DNA of 64,000 nt from Panorpa germanica. Taxonomy: Eukaryota; Arthropoda; Insecta; Mecoptera; Panorpidae. The stretch is from positions 45,694,347 through 45,758,346 of the forward strand of contig OY783203.1 in the NCBI GenBank assembly GCA_963678705.1, given 5' to 3'. The translations under genes and the position numbers were made by a program. Below the pieces are notes generated by a model, which saw only the letters and a program-made list of their open reading frames with translations, had not been told where the DNA came from and made no database searches. Shown one piece after another: positions 53,101 through 62,749 of this stretch (position 1 is the first letter of the stretch; every line of letters starts with the position of its first letter).

Positions 53101-53433
53101 ATAATTGATGATAGTCAGGTGTCTGAAGAATTAAAAAATAAAGCAATATATTTAAATGATTTATTGACTGAACTAGAGCAAGAAAAATTTTTGAAAATTA
53201 AAATATTAATTGACAATCGTGGAGCTGAACAACTGGCAATGAACTCGATTTATCATGCACGTACAAAACATATAGATATTCGTCATTATTTTGTTCGTGA
53301 TGTAGTTGATGAAGGAATTATTAAATTACGTCATGTATCAACTAATGAAATGGTTGCGGATATTTTAACAAAAGCACTGCCAAGAGAGTTACATGAAAAA
53401 TTCACTGAAGGATTGGGACTTCAAATTATTTAA
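50170..53433 (+). CDS. Copia gag-pol polyprotein with in-frame RT/RNase H deletion
   Basis: 1087 codons from ATG 50170, with no frameshift. Domains in order: Gag (UBN2-like, about 1-200); CCHC zinc knuckle C219, C222, H227, C232; aspartic protease motif D285-S-G-C; GAG-pre-integrase around 415-465 (WHCRMGH, CEVCLRGK); integrase core with D482, D545 and E581 (D,D-35-E); two AT-hook-like motifs at 787-792 (GPGRPK) and 800-803 (GRPR); start of reverse transcriptase from W853 to about 1004, including D949 in QFDVVTAYLNG; then a jump to late RNase H (ILIDNRGA with D1015, KHIDIRHYF, ADILTKALP). The YVDD active-site box and the first RNase H acidic residues are absent, removing roughly 300 residues relative to the family, yet the frame is kept. 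It should encode Gag, protease and integrase but no active polymerase. Confidence 0.93.
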   Translation: MTTSVSATRFELLSKDNYEAWKIHVEALLIKNDLWEYVSVEKPIPVAAENNQEERNGWIKIDRKAKSEVILAISSTELQHVRGCNTSHEVWQKLASVYASKGPARKALLLKQLMLHKMSECGDVRDHVNKFSDIVDRLGAMDIEVNKDLLSVMLLYSLPDSYEGFKCAMESRDELLEVEALKVKILEKSEIGSNSVVELAGNVRAENQPSYKNIFKGYCFKCGKQGHKSPECPTQLKPNFRRNRPDRQNRYTQENQCSQADDDTFAVLNVEFAGSVPSCRPWILDSGCTTHLCGDKQLFKSLNEEISGKINLANQANSEIKGKGTVNLSISNGKQLRSVDFSNTLFVPDLRSNLVSVAKITNKDHEILFKKDSAVIMDMTGNVKFVAERRGDLYYLQEGNEEACIGEDKANSELLMWHCRMGHLNAKDLFRVINQNTTSKVTSEQLKCLSRCEVCLRGKMTGLPFSGSERQSEELLEIVHTDIVGPFRTQSVNGAKYFITFIDDYSRWCEVYFLKQKSGALEAFKMYQNQAERMTGKKIKYLQSDNGKEYCNTEMDSFLRNQGIQRRLSVVRTPQQNGVAERLNRTLVEMGRCLLLQSNLSDMFWTDAVATACHLRNRCPSRSINGDTPYQRWFNRDKVHLNYLRAFGSTVYVLDKDPTKGKLSDRSMKGIFVGYPRESKGYRIWLPEKRKFIVARDVKFIEDNVTTVLKNQEIKQLIINDFENKDKPWIELITGFKISNETETLDGIPEENLEDNEENENSSGIQSSIQETPRRNSREYTREERRGPGRPKLIKTGLKGRPRKLSSKVNNCEVKERIESDSNEDDNDNDNIFVGVAEVKLEDAINSQECAEWKRAIKSEVISLLKNDTWNIVKLPEDQSVVGSRMILTNKFGSDGLIEKRKARIVAKGYSQKYGIDYDQTFAPVARMESMRLLIALSVELKLVIRQFDVVTAYLNGILEENVYMEIPDMLHEILMWIIDDSQVSEELKNKAIYLNDLLTELEQEKFLKIKILIDNRGAEQLAMNSIYHARTKHIDIRHYFVRDVVDEGIIKLRHVSTNEMVADILTKALPRELHEKFTEGLGLQII

Positions 53434-53451
53434 ATTGTTGAAATGAATGTC

Positions 53452-53462
53452 TTGAGGGGGTG
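53452..53462 (+). other. Polypurine tract of the copia element
   Basis: TTGAGGGGGTG lies immediately upstream of the right LTR, the expected place and composition for the plus-strand primer. Confidence 0.8.
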
Positions 53463-53667
53463 TGTTGGAATTACAATACATTCATTCTTAAATTAAATTA
53501 CTGAAACTGGTTTTGTTTTTGTTTATATAAAACTATTATATTAAATTCAATTGTTTTATGTCTATAAGAAATTTTTACTGATTTTTTTCTGTATAATTTC
53601 AGTCTGAGGACTTATTGATTAATAAAATATTTAATATATAACTGTGCATATAATATCTGCTTCAATA
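53463..53667 (+). repeat. Copia element right LTR (205 bp)
   Basis: Same 205 bases as the left LTR. AATAAA falls at 53621-53626. The LTR is followed directly by AATCC. Confidence 0.92.
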
Positions 53668-53672
53668 AATCC
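53668..53672. other. Target-site duplication AATCC, right copy
   Basis: Matches 49937-49941. Removing one copy and the element rejoins the flanks as GGTTCAATCCAATGACC. Confidence 0.9.
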
Positions 53673-54437
53673 AATGACCAGTGATATTTTCTGCGTTTAA
53701 TTTTGTATCTTCGCTATGCCGGTTTTGTTTACTAAAACAGTTTTTGAAGATAAAAATGTTTTAGGAACTGTTCAATGTTTACAAAACATTGGTGTTTTTG
53801 TTCAGGAAAACAGCTTTTGTTTGTGTTTTGTTGTTTTGTCTCTCTGGTGTGAAACCGGCATTAGATTGATTTTTGCTAAATATTTAGTTATTCACCAGCC
53901 TATGTCAATGCCAGTAAAACTTTGTGCCCTTTTCCTTTTACCCTTTTACGTGTACATACGATACGTGTAAAGAACTGCGACTTAATCAATGTATCCGATT
54001 CAAAAACTCAAAGTTTCATTCACTGATACCTTATCAGTTACTTAATTATCTAGATATTAAAAATGCATTATTGAAATATATGAATAACATTTCCAGCCAA
54101 ATTTATTAAAAAGAAATCCTCTAAATTATGTACAGTCGCATATCATTACAGTGATTACTTCCTGTTCGGTAGAAAATTGATACGAACTGAAACTACTGTT
54201 TTTGTACTATTTTATATCTTTGTTGTAAATCGAATGCCATTTTTAACAGTTATGCTCAAGAATAAGTGCAGTGAGCATCTACTGACCAGATTAAAGAAGT
54301 CAGTGTTGTTATAATGTATCAGATCACTCAATAAGTGCATTACTTATATAGTACCAAAATAAGTTAGATAATACAAAACTTCAAAATATTGGAATATTTT
54401 ATATAGCCATTGCTTTGCTTGAAAGGCATATTCCCAC

Positions 54438-54540
54438 CATTAAAAAGTAATGCTTTATTATTACCCAGAATTCAGATTTTTCAATTGTTTTCAAAATAAT
54501 AATAGTAGCGTTACTAAAACCTCATGAAATGTTGACCACA
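54438..54540 (+). repeat. Dispersed repeat pair, copy B
   Basis: ATTAAAAAGTAATGCTTTA through AGTAGCGTTACTAAAACC and CATGAAATGTT aligns with 39955-40105. Confidence 0.5.
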
Positions 54541-55439
54541 AATGAATTCACGTTGAATTAATCTTGTAAAATCTACACTGTATGTCATATGTATGTGCAA
54601 ATGCAAAGGTATGTACATATCATGTATACACAGGATAATATTTTCACATTATGGAACATATTTGGATATTAAAGGAATATCTAATGTTATGTGGGAAGTG
54701 ACCGAAATCAGTACAGATAAGTATCTAAAATAGTTATGAGTTAATTTTCATGTGTAATTAAGTACACTGGATGGACTTATTTTTTTATTATATTGTATTC
54801 AATAATATTTGCAGTATACAAAAATATTGTTTATGATCTATATACAAAATCTAAAATATAACAATTATAAAATAACTCTTGTCCATACTTGTCATAAGGC
54901 TCATAAGTTTCATTGTCTATCCTCTAGAAATATTAGATGATAGTAAATGCAATTCTGAATATATGCTTAAGCCTGAAAAAGGATTACTAATAATTTCTTA
55001 TTGATATATGTCTGATTCATAGTACCATTTTTCCAAGGATACCCAAACTAACCTTCTAAGTACCAATTATAATCATAAATTTGCATGCAGCGGTGTAGTT
55101 CCATAAACCATACTGCTAACATTAATATAAGTGTTATCGTCGATAAAAACATAAAATCGAACATTAACATACATATTAATCAACGAATACAAAAAAACTT
55201 CTGTTGAACTCGCAGTAAAATTTTAATTAAAAAATAATTCGCTGGAATTAATTATTAAAACGATACAGCAAGTCGTTCGTGGAAATAAAATGCATTAAAA
55301 GTTTGTTTTATAAAATTCTAAGTATTTTATTTCCAACGCAACTAGTTTCATATTCATTAATTTCTATATTACTAAAGGAAAAATGAATAATAATTTTTTT
55401 CCATATTTATGGTATTGCTGGTATTGCGGTACATGTTAT

Positions 55440-55705
55440 AAAATTGCGAGAGAGATGAAGCGTTTTCAGTTGCATCGATTTTCCACGACGTGCTATAGCA
55501 GCGTGTGACTACGCTGCATAACGGGACCTTGACCGTGCCATTGACAATGGGAATTTTCCTGCAGGGAGCTTAACTGAAGCTTTAACTATAGTGTGAGCCG
55601 TCGCGGTTCTCGGTTGCCCATTATATACCGCATGGCCCCAAGCAACCGTCGCGTAACCAGCTTAAACCATCGTAGCCGTAGCACTACATGAAGCGTAGCG
55701 ATCTC
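55440..55705. other. GC-rich patch with short hairpins, unidentified
   Basis: Markedly GC-rich amid AT-rich DNA. It contains the perfect inverted repeat GCAGCGT with ACGCTGC (about 55499-55518), the hairpin CCATTGACAATGG, and CCGTCGCGGTT with CAACCGTCGCG in direct orientation. There is no open frame of note. It may be a non-autonomous transposon or a CpG island. Confidence 0.35.
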
Positions 55706-57408
55706 ATAAAGATGAAAGGATACGGTTTACGAAAGGTACGGTTATGTAAAAAAACAAATATTACGTAAACATCGTTTATATTATATACTCGTATGTATAA
55801 AAACCTTTTTTATTCCTTTTACCTTTATTTTAATAGATATGTAATTCAAATTGCTTTTTTATTATCCTGTATTTTACTACAGTCTGTTTCAATATAAAAA
55901 ATTCAATAAATAAAAATTCTTTCTTGAATGGAAGGTCTATGGATATGAATTCAGTGTCAAATCTGACAAGAATGGAACATTTACTATCTTTACGGAATGT
56001 ATATAAGAAGAGTAGGCACGTATTTCTTCTGGAGCTTCTTTATTTTCAATATGATATTTTCTGGTTGAATATTTAGTAGATTCTATTTCATGTATAATTG
56101 GTACAGAAAGATGTTCTAAAAATTTCAATATCAAAATATCTCACCAACGCTATATTTTCTGGGTTTGATTGTTACCAAAATTATTTTTATTACATATTAA
56201 TAAACATAAAAAGTTATGAGACAGCGTTGTGTTACACATATATGAACATAAGCAAAAAAATTAATTAAAAATCATTTTTTCCACAATGCATAATTAACAT
56301 CATCTTTCTTTTTGGGTAAAGTTTTAGTAAAGAAATGACTTCCTAAGCCCACAAGTCTTATTTCTCTATACGATGTAAGATGGCTCGAAACCAACAAAAT
56401 GTAAATTTTGCATCTATCATCGATTAAAAATGAATGAAGTCAAAATAATAGCTTTTAAAAAAGTGACAGTTTATTAAATATAATAGTTTTTGCAAAAGCT
56501 TCTACTGAATATGTACACTATAAAACTATTTTCATTAGATTTTCCCTTTCATTATTTTATTATACAGTAATTATTATAGCTATTTAAAATTACTAATAAC
56601 CGTTTTCAAAACCTTTTTCAGTACCTGATTTAAATGTAAGGCAGCGGAAACTAGTATCTTATGGGTTTAACTATGATTAAATTATTTACTACACGTAATC
56701 AAAAAATGAAAATATTTATATGAGACTCCAACACTTGTCACATTTTATACAACCAACCACAATAACTACGAACATAGAGGTATCGAAAACAGGCCAACCT
56801 TAAATAAATTAAAAAGATTTTCATTTTCATATACTTAATAAATGTTCCGTATTTATTATTTAAGTACGTATAAATAAATAAAATAACAATCAAAATAAAC
56901 TTTCGACATAATATTCACTAACAAAACTACCATCATTGTCGTTTCCTCTCTGGATCTGTGTTGTAGTCGCAAGCCAAACCTGCCGGATCCGCAGTTATCT
57001 ACATTTTTTGGTTTTCCATTTCACGCATCACGCGATTTTAATTTATATTTAAAGTCAGTCTGCAACGCTTCACTACAGCTGCGGGGTACCTAGTAGAGTT
57101 CAATTATGTTTTTTGTATTTTAATCACAGTTTGACAACTGCGATAGGTCTTGACTATATTCAAAAGTACTTAAACACTTGCCATGTGATTTGGTTACGTT
57201 TTAACTATTTAATTCCCTTGATAGTGGTTGGTTCCTGTTAGGCTTAAAGATACAGAATACTTTGTGGATATCTTGATACATTCATCAATGACAGAATCAT
57301 GATAAAACTTAGCAGATCCACTCTGATAAACTAAAGTACATGGTCTTAGCTTTCTGAATCTATTTCTCAAATCTGAAAGTATTGATAATGTGAAAAAATT
57401 TATGATTT

Positions 57409-57564
57409 ATGACTAACGAAGCTATTCACGACGACATACAACTACCCAGGGTCAAAGGCAAAATTATAAAGTACAAAGACCGACTGGATCACCATCCAAA
57501 CACCCTACGGTACAGAGAGCGTAGACTAAATAGGAAACTACCAAGCGAGTTAGTCGACGACTAA
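57409..57564 (+). pseudogene. 5'-truncated jockey/CR1-like LINE, ORF2 C-terminus
   Basis: The frame from ATG 57409 reads MTNEAIHDDIQLPRVKGKI, then KYKDRLDHHPNTLRYRERRL, and ends KLPSELVDD at TAA 57562. The order I-H-x-D-(L/I)-x-(I/L)-P-x-V, then a KYxDRLxxHPN block and a basic RRLxR tail before the stop, is the classic end of jockey/CR1-group ORF2. Upstream sequence has stops and no RT, so this is a typical short LINE relic. Confidence 0.65.
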
Positions 57565-58266
57565 GTAGCTAGCAGTCCAAAATATTCAGGTGTACCATAT
57601 ATGCTCTTGAAAGGAATACTATCTTATAAGGATATATCATTGGATATATTTCTTTCATGACTATAATATGCTATTTCATTTATATACTAAATATCCTAAG
57701 GGATAGATTGTAAAATTCTGGAATGCTAATAAAAATAATTTTAAAAAAAGCCCGAGCAAGTTATCTTTCCCTCTCTAATCTACGAGACCGCCACAAACAC
57801 CAGGATAAAGAACAAAACTGTAATAACTCAAACAAAACACGTTTTTCCGAAATCTCGAAAAGCTCATTTTCAAATCGAATGGACAATGCTTTTGTTGGTT
57901 CAAGCAAATTAGTTTATAGAATCCAAGAAATGATTTAATAAAATACCTTCATTTTTTACTTCATTTTTTAATTGATACTGTTTCGATTTAGGTTTTTTAC
58001 TATCTACCGAAGATGTCAAATCCTTCTGAACTTTCTGGATGCAAAATTATGAAATTGCTAAAATATGGTAAAAGATGACTGAATTAGAATAAAATGAATT
58101 CCTTTGAATTAAGTGTTTACGTACAATATTACTGACAAGTACTACTATGAAATCAGTTCTCTTAATTAATTAGATAATTATTTATATACATCGTAAATAC
58201 CAATCACGCCATTAGTTATTCGGACTTTATTTTAGCATAATTTCCAGAGCTAATTCCCTAATCGAA

Positions 58267-58301
58267 TATAAAATGCACCGCTAGCATAATTTCAGTAATC
58301 A
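58267..58301 (+). promoter_or_regulatory. Candidate core promoter (TATA plus Inr)
   Basis: TATAAAAT at 58267-58274 is followed by two initiator-like motifs, TTCAGTA with A at 58294 and TCAGTT with A at 58301. A GC-rich tract without long ATG frames follows (58320-58420) and a perfect CRE lies at 58544. It may start an unannotated transcript running right. No coding exon was found. Confidence 0.35.
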
Positions 58302-58543
58302 GTTCTTGGAAACACTGACTGACGTCGTCGTCGTACGTTGTCCAATATCCACAGTCGCTGCCACAGCCACAGCCAGCGTCCGCGCCTTCCTCAATAATAC
58401 CATCGACCCATTTTACGCGCCACCCCTTTCATTTGGACTTGTTCTTCCTTTCCCTTTGCCCCTTACAACTCCTAGTCTGCGTTCACTCATACGACGCTTT
58501 TCGACGTTGCATGTCGACCACCACACCTGTTGATAGCCGCCTA

Positions 58544-58551
58544 TGACGTCA
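58544..58551 (+). promoter_or_regulatory. CRE palindrome TGACGTCA
   Basis: Perfect CREB/ATF site in the GC-rich stretch after the candidate TATA/Inr. One of four within 3.5 kb. Confidence 0.45.
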
Positions 58552-58781
58552 CGAAAGTTTCATATCACTCGCGAGTCATTAAACCAACAGATTTAAGAGG
58601 GAACTGAAACATCATTTTCCAGTCAGCCTTCATCGATTGTTTTCCTTAGAGTATAGTCCTCATTTAACATTGTATCTGATTTCTGTTTCTTTGTTGAATA
58701 TGTTGATACTTGCTTTTTGATTATCTAAAAACATACAGAGATATATGAATTTATTTTTAAAATAACCGGTAAAATTAGGTC

Positions 58782-58789
58782 TGACGTCA
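58782..58789 (+). promoter_or_regulatory. CRE palindrome TGACGTCA
   Basis: Perfect CREB/ATF site, 238 bp after the previous one, in AT-rich surroundings. Confidence 0.4.
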
Positions 58790-58929
58790 CAGTTATTTTA
58801 AATATACCAAGGACTGCGTTTGCACCGATTCGATATGCGTCTTTCTTCAAATCTTGTAAATTACAATTGGTCTACTTAATTACCTAGAGGTTTTATAGTG
58901 TTTCTAATGAATTTTGAACTTAATCCATC

Positions 58930-59311
58930 CTAGTACCCAGTGGCGGCATTAGCCATTGCGAGGCCCCGGGGCGGCAGATTTTTGCGAGGCGTTTGTTCTT
59001 TTTGTAATTTATGTAAATTGAAATAAGTATTTTTGATGATGATTGACGAGAAATGCAAAAGTTATAAATAAATAAATGTAGAGTTTTCAAATTTTATATT
59101 GGAAGATTTATAAAAGTTAACACAAAGCATAAAGTAACGTAAAGCATAAAAACGCCAAATAGTAATAATGATAAACAAAGATCGTAAAAGATATACGCAG
59201 TGATTCAAATACATATATAGTAATTAATTTTTCTACTTGGGTTCCGGGTGGGTGCGAGGCCCCGGGCGATTTCCCTGCTTGCCACCTCCTAAGGCCGCCT
59301 ATGCTAGTACT
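58930..59311. mobile_element. hAT-like MITE with 8-bp target duplication
   Basis: The element 58938-59303 is 366 bp. The left end CAGTGGCGGCATTAG and the complement of the right end CATAGGCGGCCTTAG are imperfect inverted repeats. CTAGTACC (58930-58937) and CTAGTACT (59304-59311) form an 8-bp duplication with one mismatch, the hallmark of hAT. GCGAGGCCCCGGG occurs near both ends in direct orientation. The interior is AT-rich and non-coding. Confidence 0.7.
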
Positions 59312-61840
59312 TTATCTGATTTAAAATAAACTTTTGATTCAATGATGCAGTTCTGAGATGAAAGCGTTTTGCGTTTAGTATTTTGTTTCGGATAGAAATT
59401 CTGTGTCTGATATAAATACAATCAACTGTGATAAAATGGATTCCAAACCTGACGACGTGTCTACCCCTAGTTTCTTCTATAATATTCCTAAATACAAAAT
59501 ATAATTATTACATAAAATAATACAAGCTTTGTAATATTTTATGTTGCACTTTTAGAAAAACATGTATTTTACATATCGAAAGCTATCATACTCGCTACTT
59601 GAACATGGGAGCGCCCCGTGCCTGCTTATCATATTTGCATAGCGCTACGCTGTGCTGTGACGTAAATGTATTTTAGGTACACATTCATTACTGTCAGCTC
59701 TTAACATTTTAATCTTAGTATATCTTAATTATGAAATTAATGTTTTTGCCTTAATGAAGTAAAGAGTGACAATATGTTAATTTAAGCGGAGTTAGAATTC
59801 TAGATTATAAACGTGTCTATAGCGATTAGAACCAAGCAGTATACCATACATAACATACTAGTATATTGTTATTAAATTTTATTAATTCCTAATATATCAG
59901 AAGTAAGACAGAAAAAAGAATGAAACAAGGGTGCGCGATGAGTCCAGCCCTCAAATGTCTAATTATTTTTAATAACTCCTTATATTTCAGAAGATAAAAA
60001 CAATTTAAAAAGTCATTTTAGCTATTTGATTATTAAAGCGATATTAAAGGGAAGAGTGTATTAACATTTATTTCAATTAAAAAATAAAATAAAAAACTCT
60101 AAAAAATGAGTTCACAAGGCCATTCTTTCTTCATTGTCTACTAATGACGATAATCGGTATTGCACTCAATTTATACTTCAGACTATTATTCAATAATTAT
60201 TAATTAACATTTCTGACTTACACTTACACTTTCTGTGAAAAAAGTAAAGTGACACATTCGTTATATTTTTACTTAGAGCAAGCCTTATTAGCCTAAAAGA
60301 TCACATTCGCGTGACGCGTCACTGTACCATTAGATTAACATCTGCAGTGTAATCTTAACTTGGAAGATAAACTTGCTTGAGTGTACTATATGGATTTTCC
60401 GTAAATCTTTACATGGACTCGTGCTATATAAAATGTAATTTAAAACCGCATACGGAGTATGACCCCCATTCCCTTCAAAAAAAGTTAAAAATAGAATAAG
60501 TTTAGCAAAGATGAATTATTTCAAAATAAATTATGTTTTGATGAAACAAATCAACCACAAATCAACGAATTCGAAAAAGTTAATTATAAGATACAGAAAT
60601 ACGACAAGGAGACAATGTTTGATCATTGAGTCCAAACCTATCTAACGTCATCTAAAAAAAAGTTTATATTGGGGGATTCAACTTCTTCTTTAACTATGAT
60701 TTATAACTTTTTCCCAAATAAGCAGCGTAAGTAGATCATATTAACTTATGTAATTCAACATAGAAACTTAACTTCTTTAATTTACAGCAATCTGAATCGG
60801 TCATATAAAAGTTGGATGCCGACAAGTACCGGCACTTTATTAGCACTTAATTTTCTTTATTATGAAGAATACAATTCTTAAACTGACTTTATATTAATAA
60901 CAACGCAAAGATTTGAGTGTATCTTTCTATCATTATGTTGATTTCAGATGACTCATAATTATGTATTTGTAAGATGCTGTTATTTGTTAATGTGAATGAA
61001 CAACGTCAGACAACGTTTGTACAATTTGTAACAAAACAGCGCGTTGGTAAGAACCTATAACCTATAACCTATGACCTGTTGATGACTGGACTAGGCCCTT
61101 GACTTAGACCTTTTCTTACGGTACAATACTCGAACAATATACATATTATAAATAAGCAACAGGTGTGGGTCAAATTCAATTTTTTACCAGTACAGTCAGT
61201 TCCCAACTTACGAAGGGTTTTCCTTTCGCAATTTCCGTCATAAGTCAAAATCCTCAAAAGAAAACAGACATATGGCCGCTCATTGTTTTTAAGGTGTACG
61301 ATTAATAATAGTTTTTAGTTATTTGAGTTTATTACTTACTATTATTTTTACCTTCTACATTTTTGTATACGCGTAATTAATGGGTTTTTTTTTTCTTTTT
61401 ACTAAAATATTATTTATACGTTTTTCATAACTCATGAAATTATGTCCTTCTGAGTTATTTCCACTGTTTTAATTTACATGTAATTAATATTTGTTACGGT
61501 CTTATTAAATATTTTTGTTACAACCAAAAAGTAAATACATTTTTTACTTTATTTGCGTTTCTTATTTGATCAGATATGTTTATACAGGGATATAATATAC
61601 ATATTCTATATTTTTCTTTTATTTTCAGGACATATACATCATCATACATATTTTAATATTTACTCCTGATATTAATAACTTATGTTATTTTATCAACCTC
61701 TTCCTCTCTTCCCTCCCCGTCCCGCACCGTTACTTTCTATGTACACATGAGCCCCCATAGTACTATAACGTATAAATTCAACTTTCCGGACGTATTGGGC
61801 GCCTTGGGCAATCGTTACATCACTACGGCTCACGACTGTC
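59312..61840. other. AT-rich DNA without recognised genes
   Basis: No gene or RNA is recognised. There is a short CCTATAA tandem (about 61047-61066). Open stretches do not exceed 62 codons. Confidence 0.6.
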
Positions 61841-61845
61841 TGTAG

Positions 61846-61909
61846 CGCTACGTCGCTACGTCGCTACGTCGCTACGCCGCTATACCGCTACAACGCTATA
61901 ACGCTTGCT
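61846..61909. repeat. 8-bp tandem array, about eight copies
   Basis: CGCTACGT three times, then CGCTACGC, CGCTATAC, CGCTACAA, CGCTATAA, CGCTTGCT. CGCT stays fixed while the second half drifts toward the right end. It is the longest of the period-8 arrays and borders the CRE-containing island. Confidence 0.85.
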
Positions 61910-61929
61910 ACGACCTAGTAGCAGTCTCC

Positions 61930-62036
61930 ATGGCGACGTTTATTCTGACGTCATTTTAAAGCACAATACATTACGTCAGAGTTTCCCATAGTCCTCGAGA
62001 ACCGGCAATTCCCTTCGGCATACATATTTGACGTCA
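61930..62036. promoter_or_regulatory. Two CRE palindromes in a GC-rich island
   Basis: TGACGTCA occurs at 61946-61953 and again at 62029-62036, with a half-site TACGTCA between (about 61972). CCATGGCGACG at 61928 opens a 9-codon frame in a strong start context, ending TAA at 61959. The island (about 61.7-62.3 kb) is GC-rich and could be a promoter or leader exon. Orientation is undetermined. Confidence 0.4.
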
Positions 62037-62403
62037 TCTGGAAAAACGTGTGAAAAACGATAACGTTAGATTGACGTACGTACACACCGTACGCCGTACG
62101 TCGCACAGTTTATCGTTGTACAAAGATTGTATCCACTTATCCCTCTCCACTCGGCGTCTACTAAGTGTACTCGTATGTACGCACAAATAGCGCAATGAGG
62201 CGTCCTGGGACCCCCCCTCCCTCTTCCTCATCGAACGTCGAAGGAGAGGGGCGCTTAGAACCACTTCAAGGCAATTGTTTTCTCTTTCTGTAGAACAATT
62301 ATAGAAGTACCTTAAGTATTTCTTACGCAACTGTGTATTTATAAAAACAAAGATATTTATATTGAAGGGATTATTGATAGATTGTTTTTACATGCCATTA
62401 TTA

Positions 62404-62749
62404 CAGGGTGTTTGTCCATCGATGTCAATCTTAAAGAAGACTATGGATGAAGTCAAAAGTCACTGGTATTCCTACTTTGAAAGACACGTATTTATATCAT
62501 GACAATTAGTTGAAGTTTGAGTTTTCCGTAATATTTTGAATAGCCTCCTATAATCAGATACCCATTTTCGTGAAATAAAGGCAGCATATGTGCCGGTTGG
62601 TAAATTCATAGTTATCGGAATATTTAGTAGACCATGTAGTCCTCGATTCAAGTACTAACTACACTCAATAATATCCAACGAGAGCGACGAATTTAATTTA
62701 CGGACCAGCGCGAAGATTTCTGGGTTTAGTTGGTTGTCCATACACCCTG
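62404..62749. mobile_element. Possible MITE with CAGGGTGT termini
   Basis: CAGGGTGTTTGTCCATC at the left and the complement of the right end, CAGGGTGTATGGACAAC, form imperfect inverted repeats over 346 bp. Flanks ATTA and ATATTA are AT-rich and suggest but do not prove a TA-type target. There is no coding capacity. Confidence 0.45.

Larger units (their letters stand above)
49942..53667 (+). mobile_element. Ty1/copia LTR retrotransposon, internally deleted, recently inserted
   Basis: The complete insertion is 3726 bp: two identical 205-bp LTRs, target duplication AATCC, primer-binding site, one gag-pol frame, and a purine tract before the right LTR. It is shorter than typical copia elements (about 5 kb) because the reverse transcriptase core and half of RNase H are missing. 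Identical LTRs imply little time since insertion, so an intact relative must have supplied the enzymes. It sits in otherwise old, decayed repeat DNA. Confidence 0.92.
53673..57408. other. AT-rich DNA without recognised genes
   Basis: Nothing coding is recognised. The 84-codon open stretch at 53716-53970 starts with ATG but has no family signature and an AT-driven composition. It contains the repeat copy at 54438 and the GC-rich patch at 55440, listed separately. Confidence 0.6.

Noticed and set aside
53716-53970. 84-codon frame directly after the copia element
   Set aside because: No domain, AT-driven composition, no splice or promoter support; compatible with chance.
58306-58533. 75-codon frame after the candidate TATA/Inr
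   Set aside because: It begins at TTG, not ATG, in a GC-rich stretch with few stops. I kept the promoter idea but not the protein.
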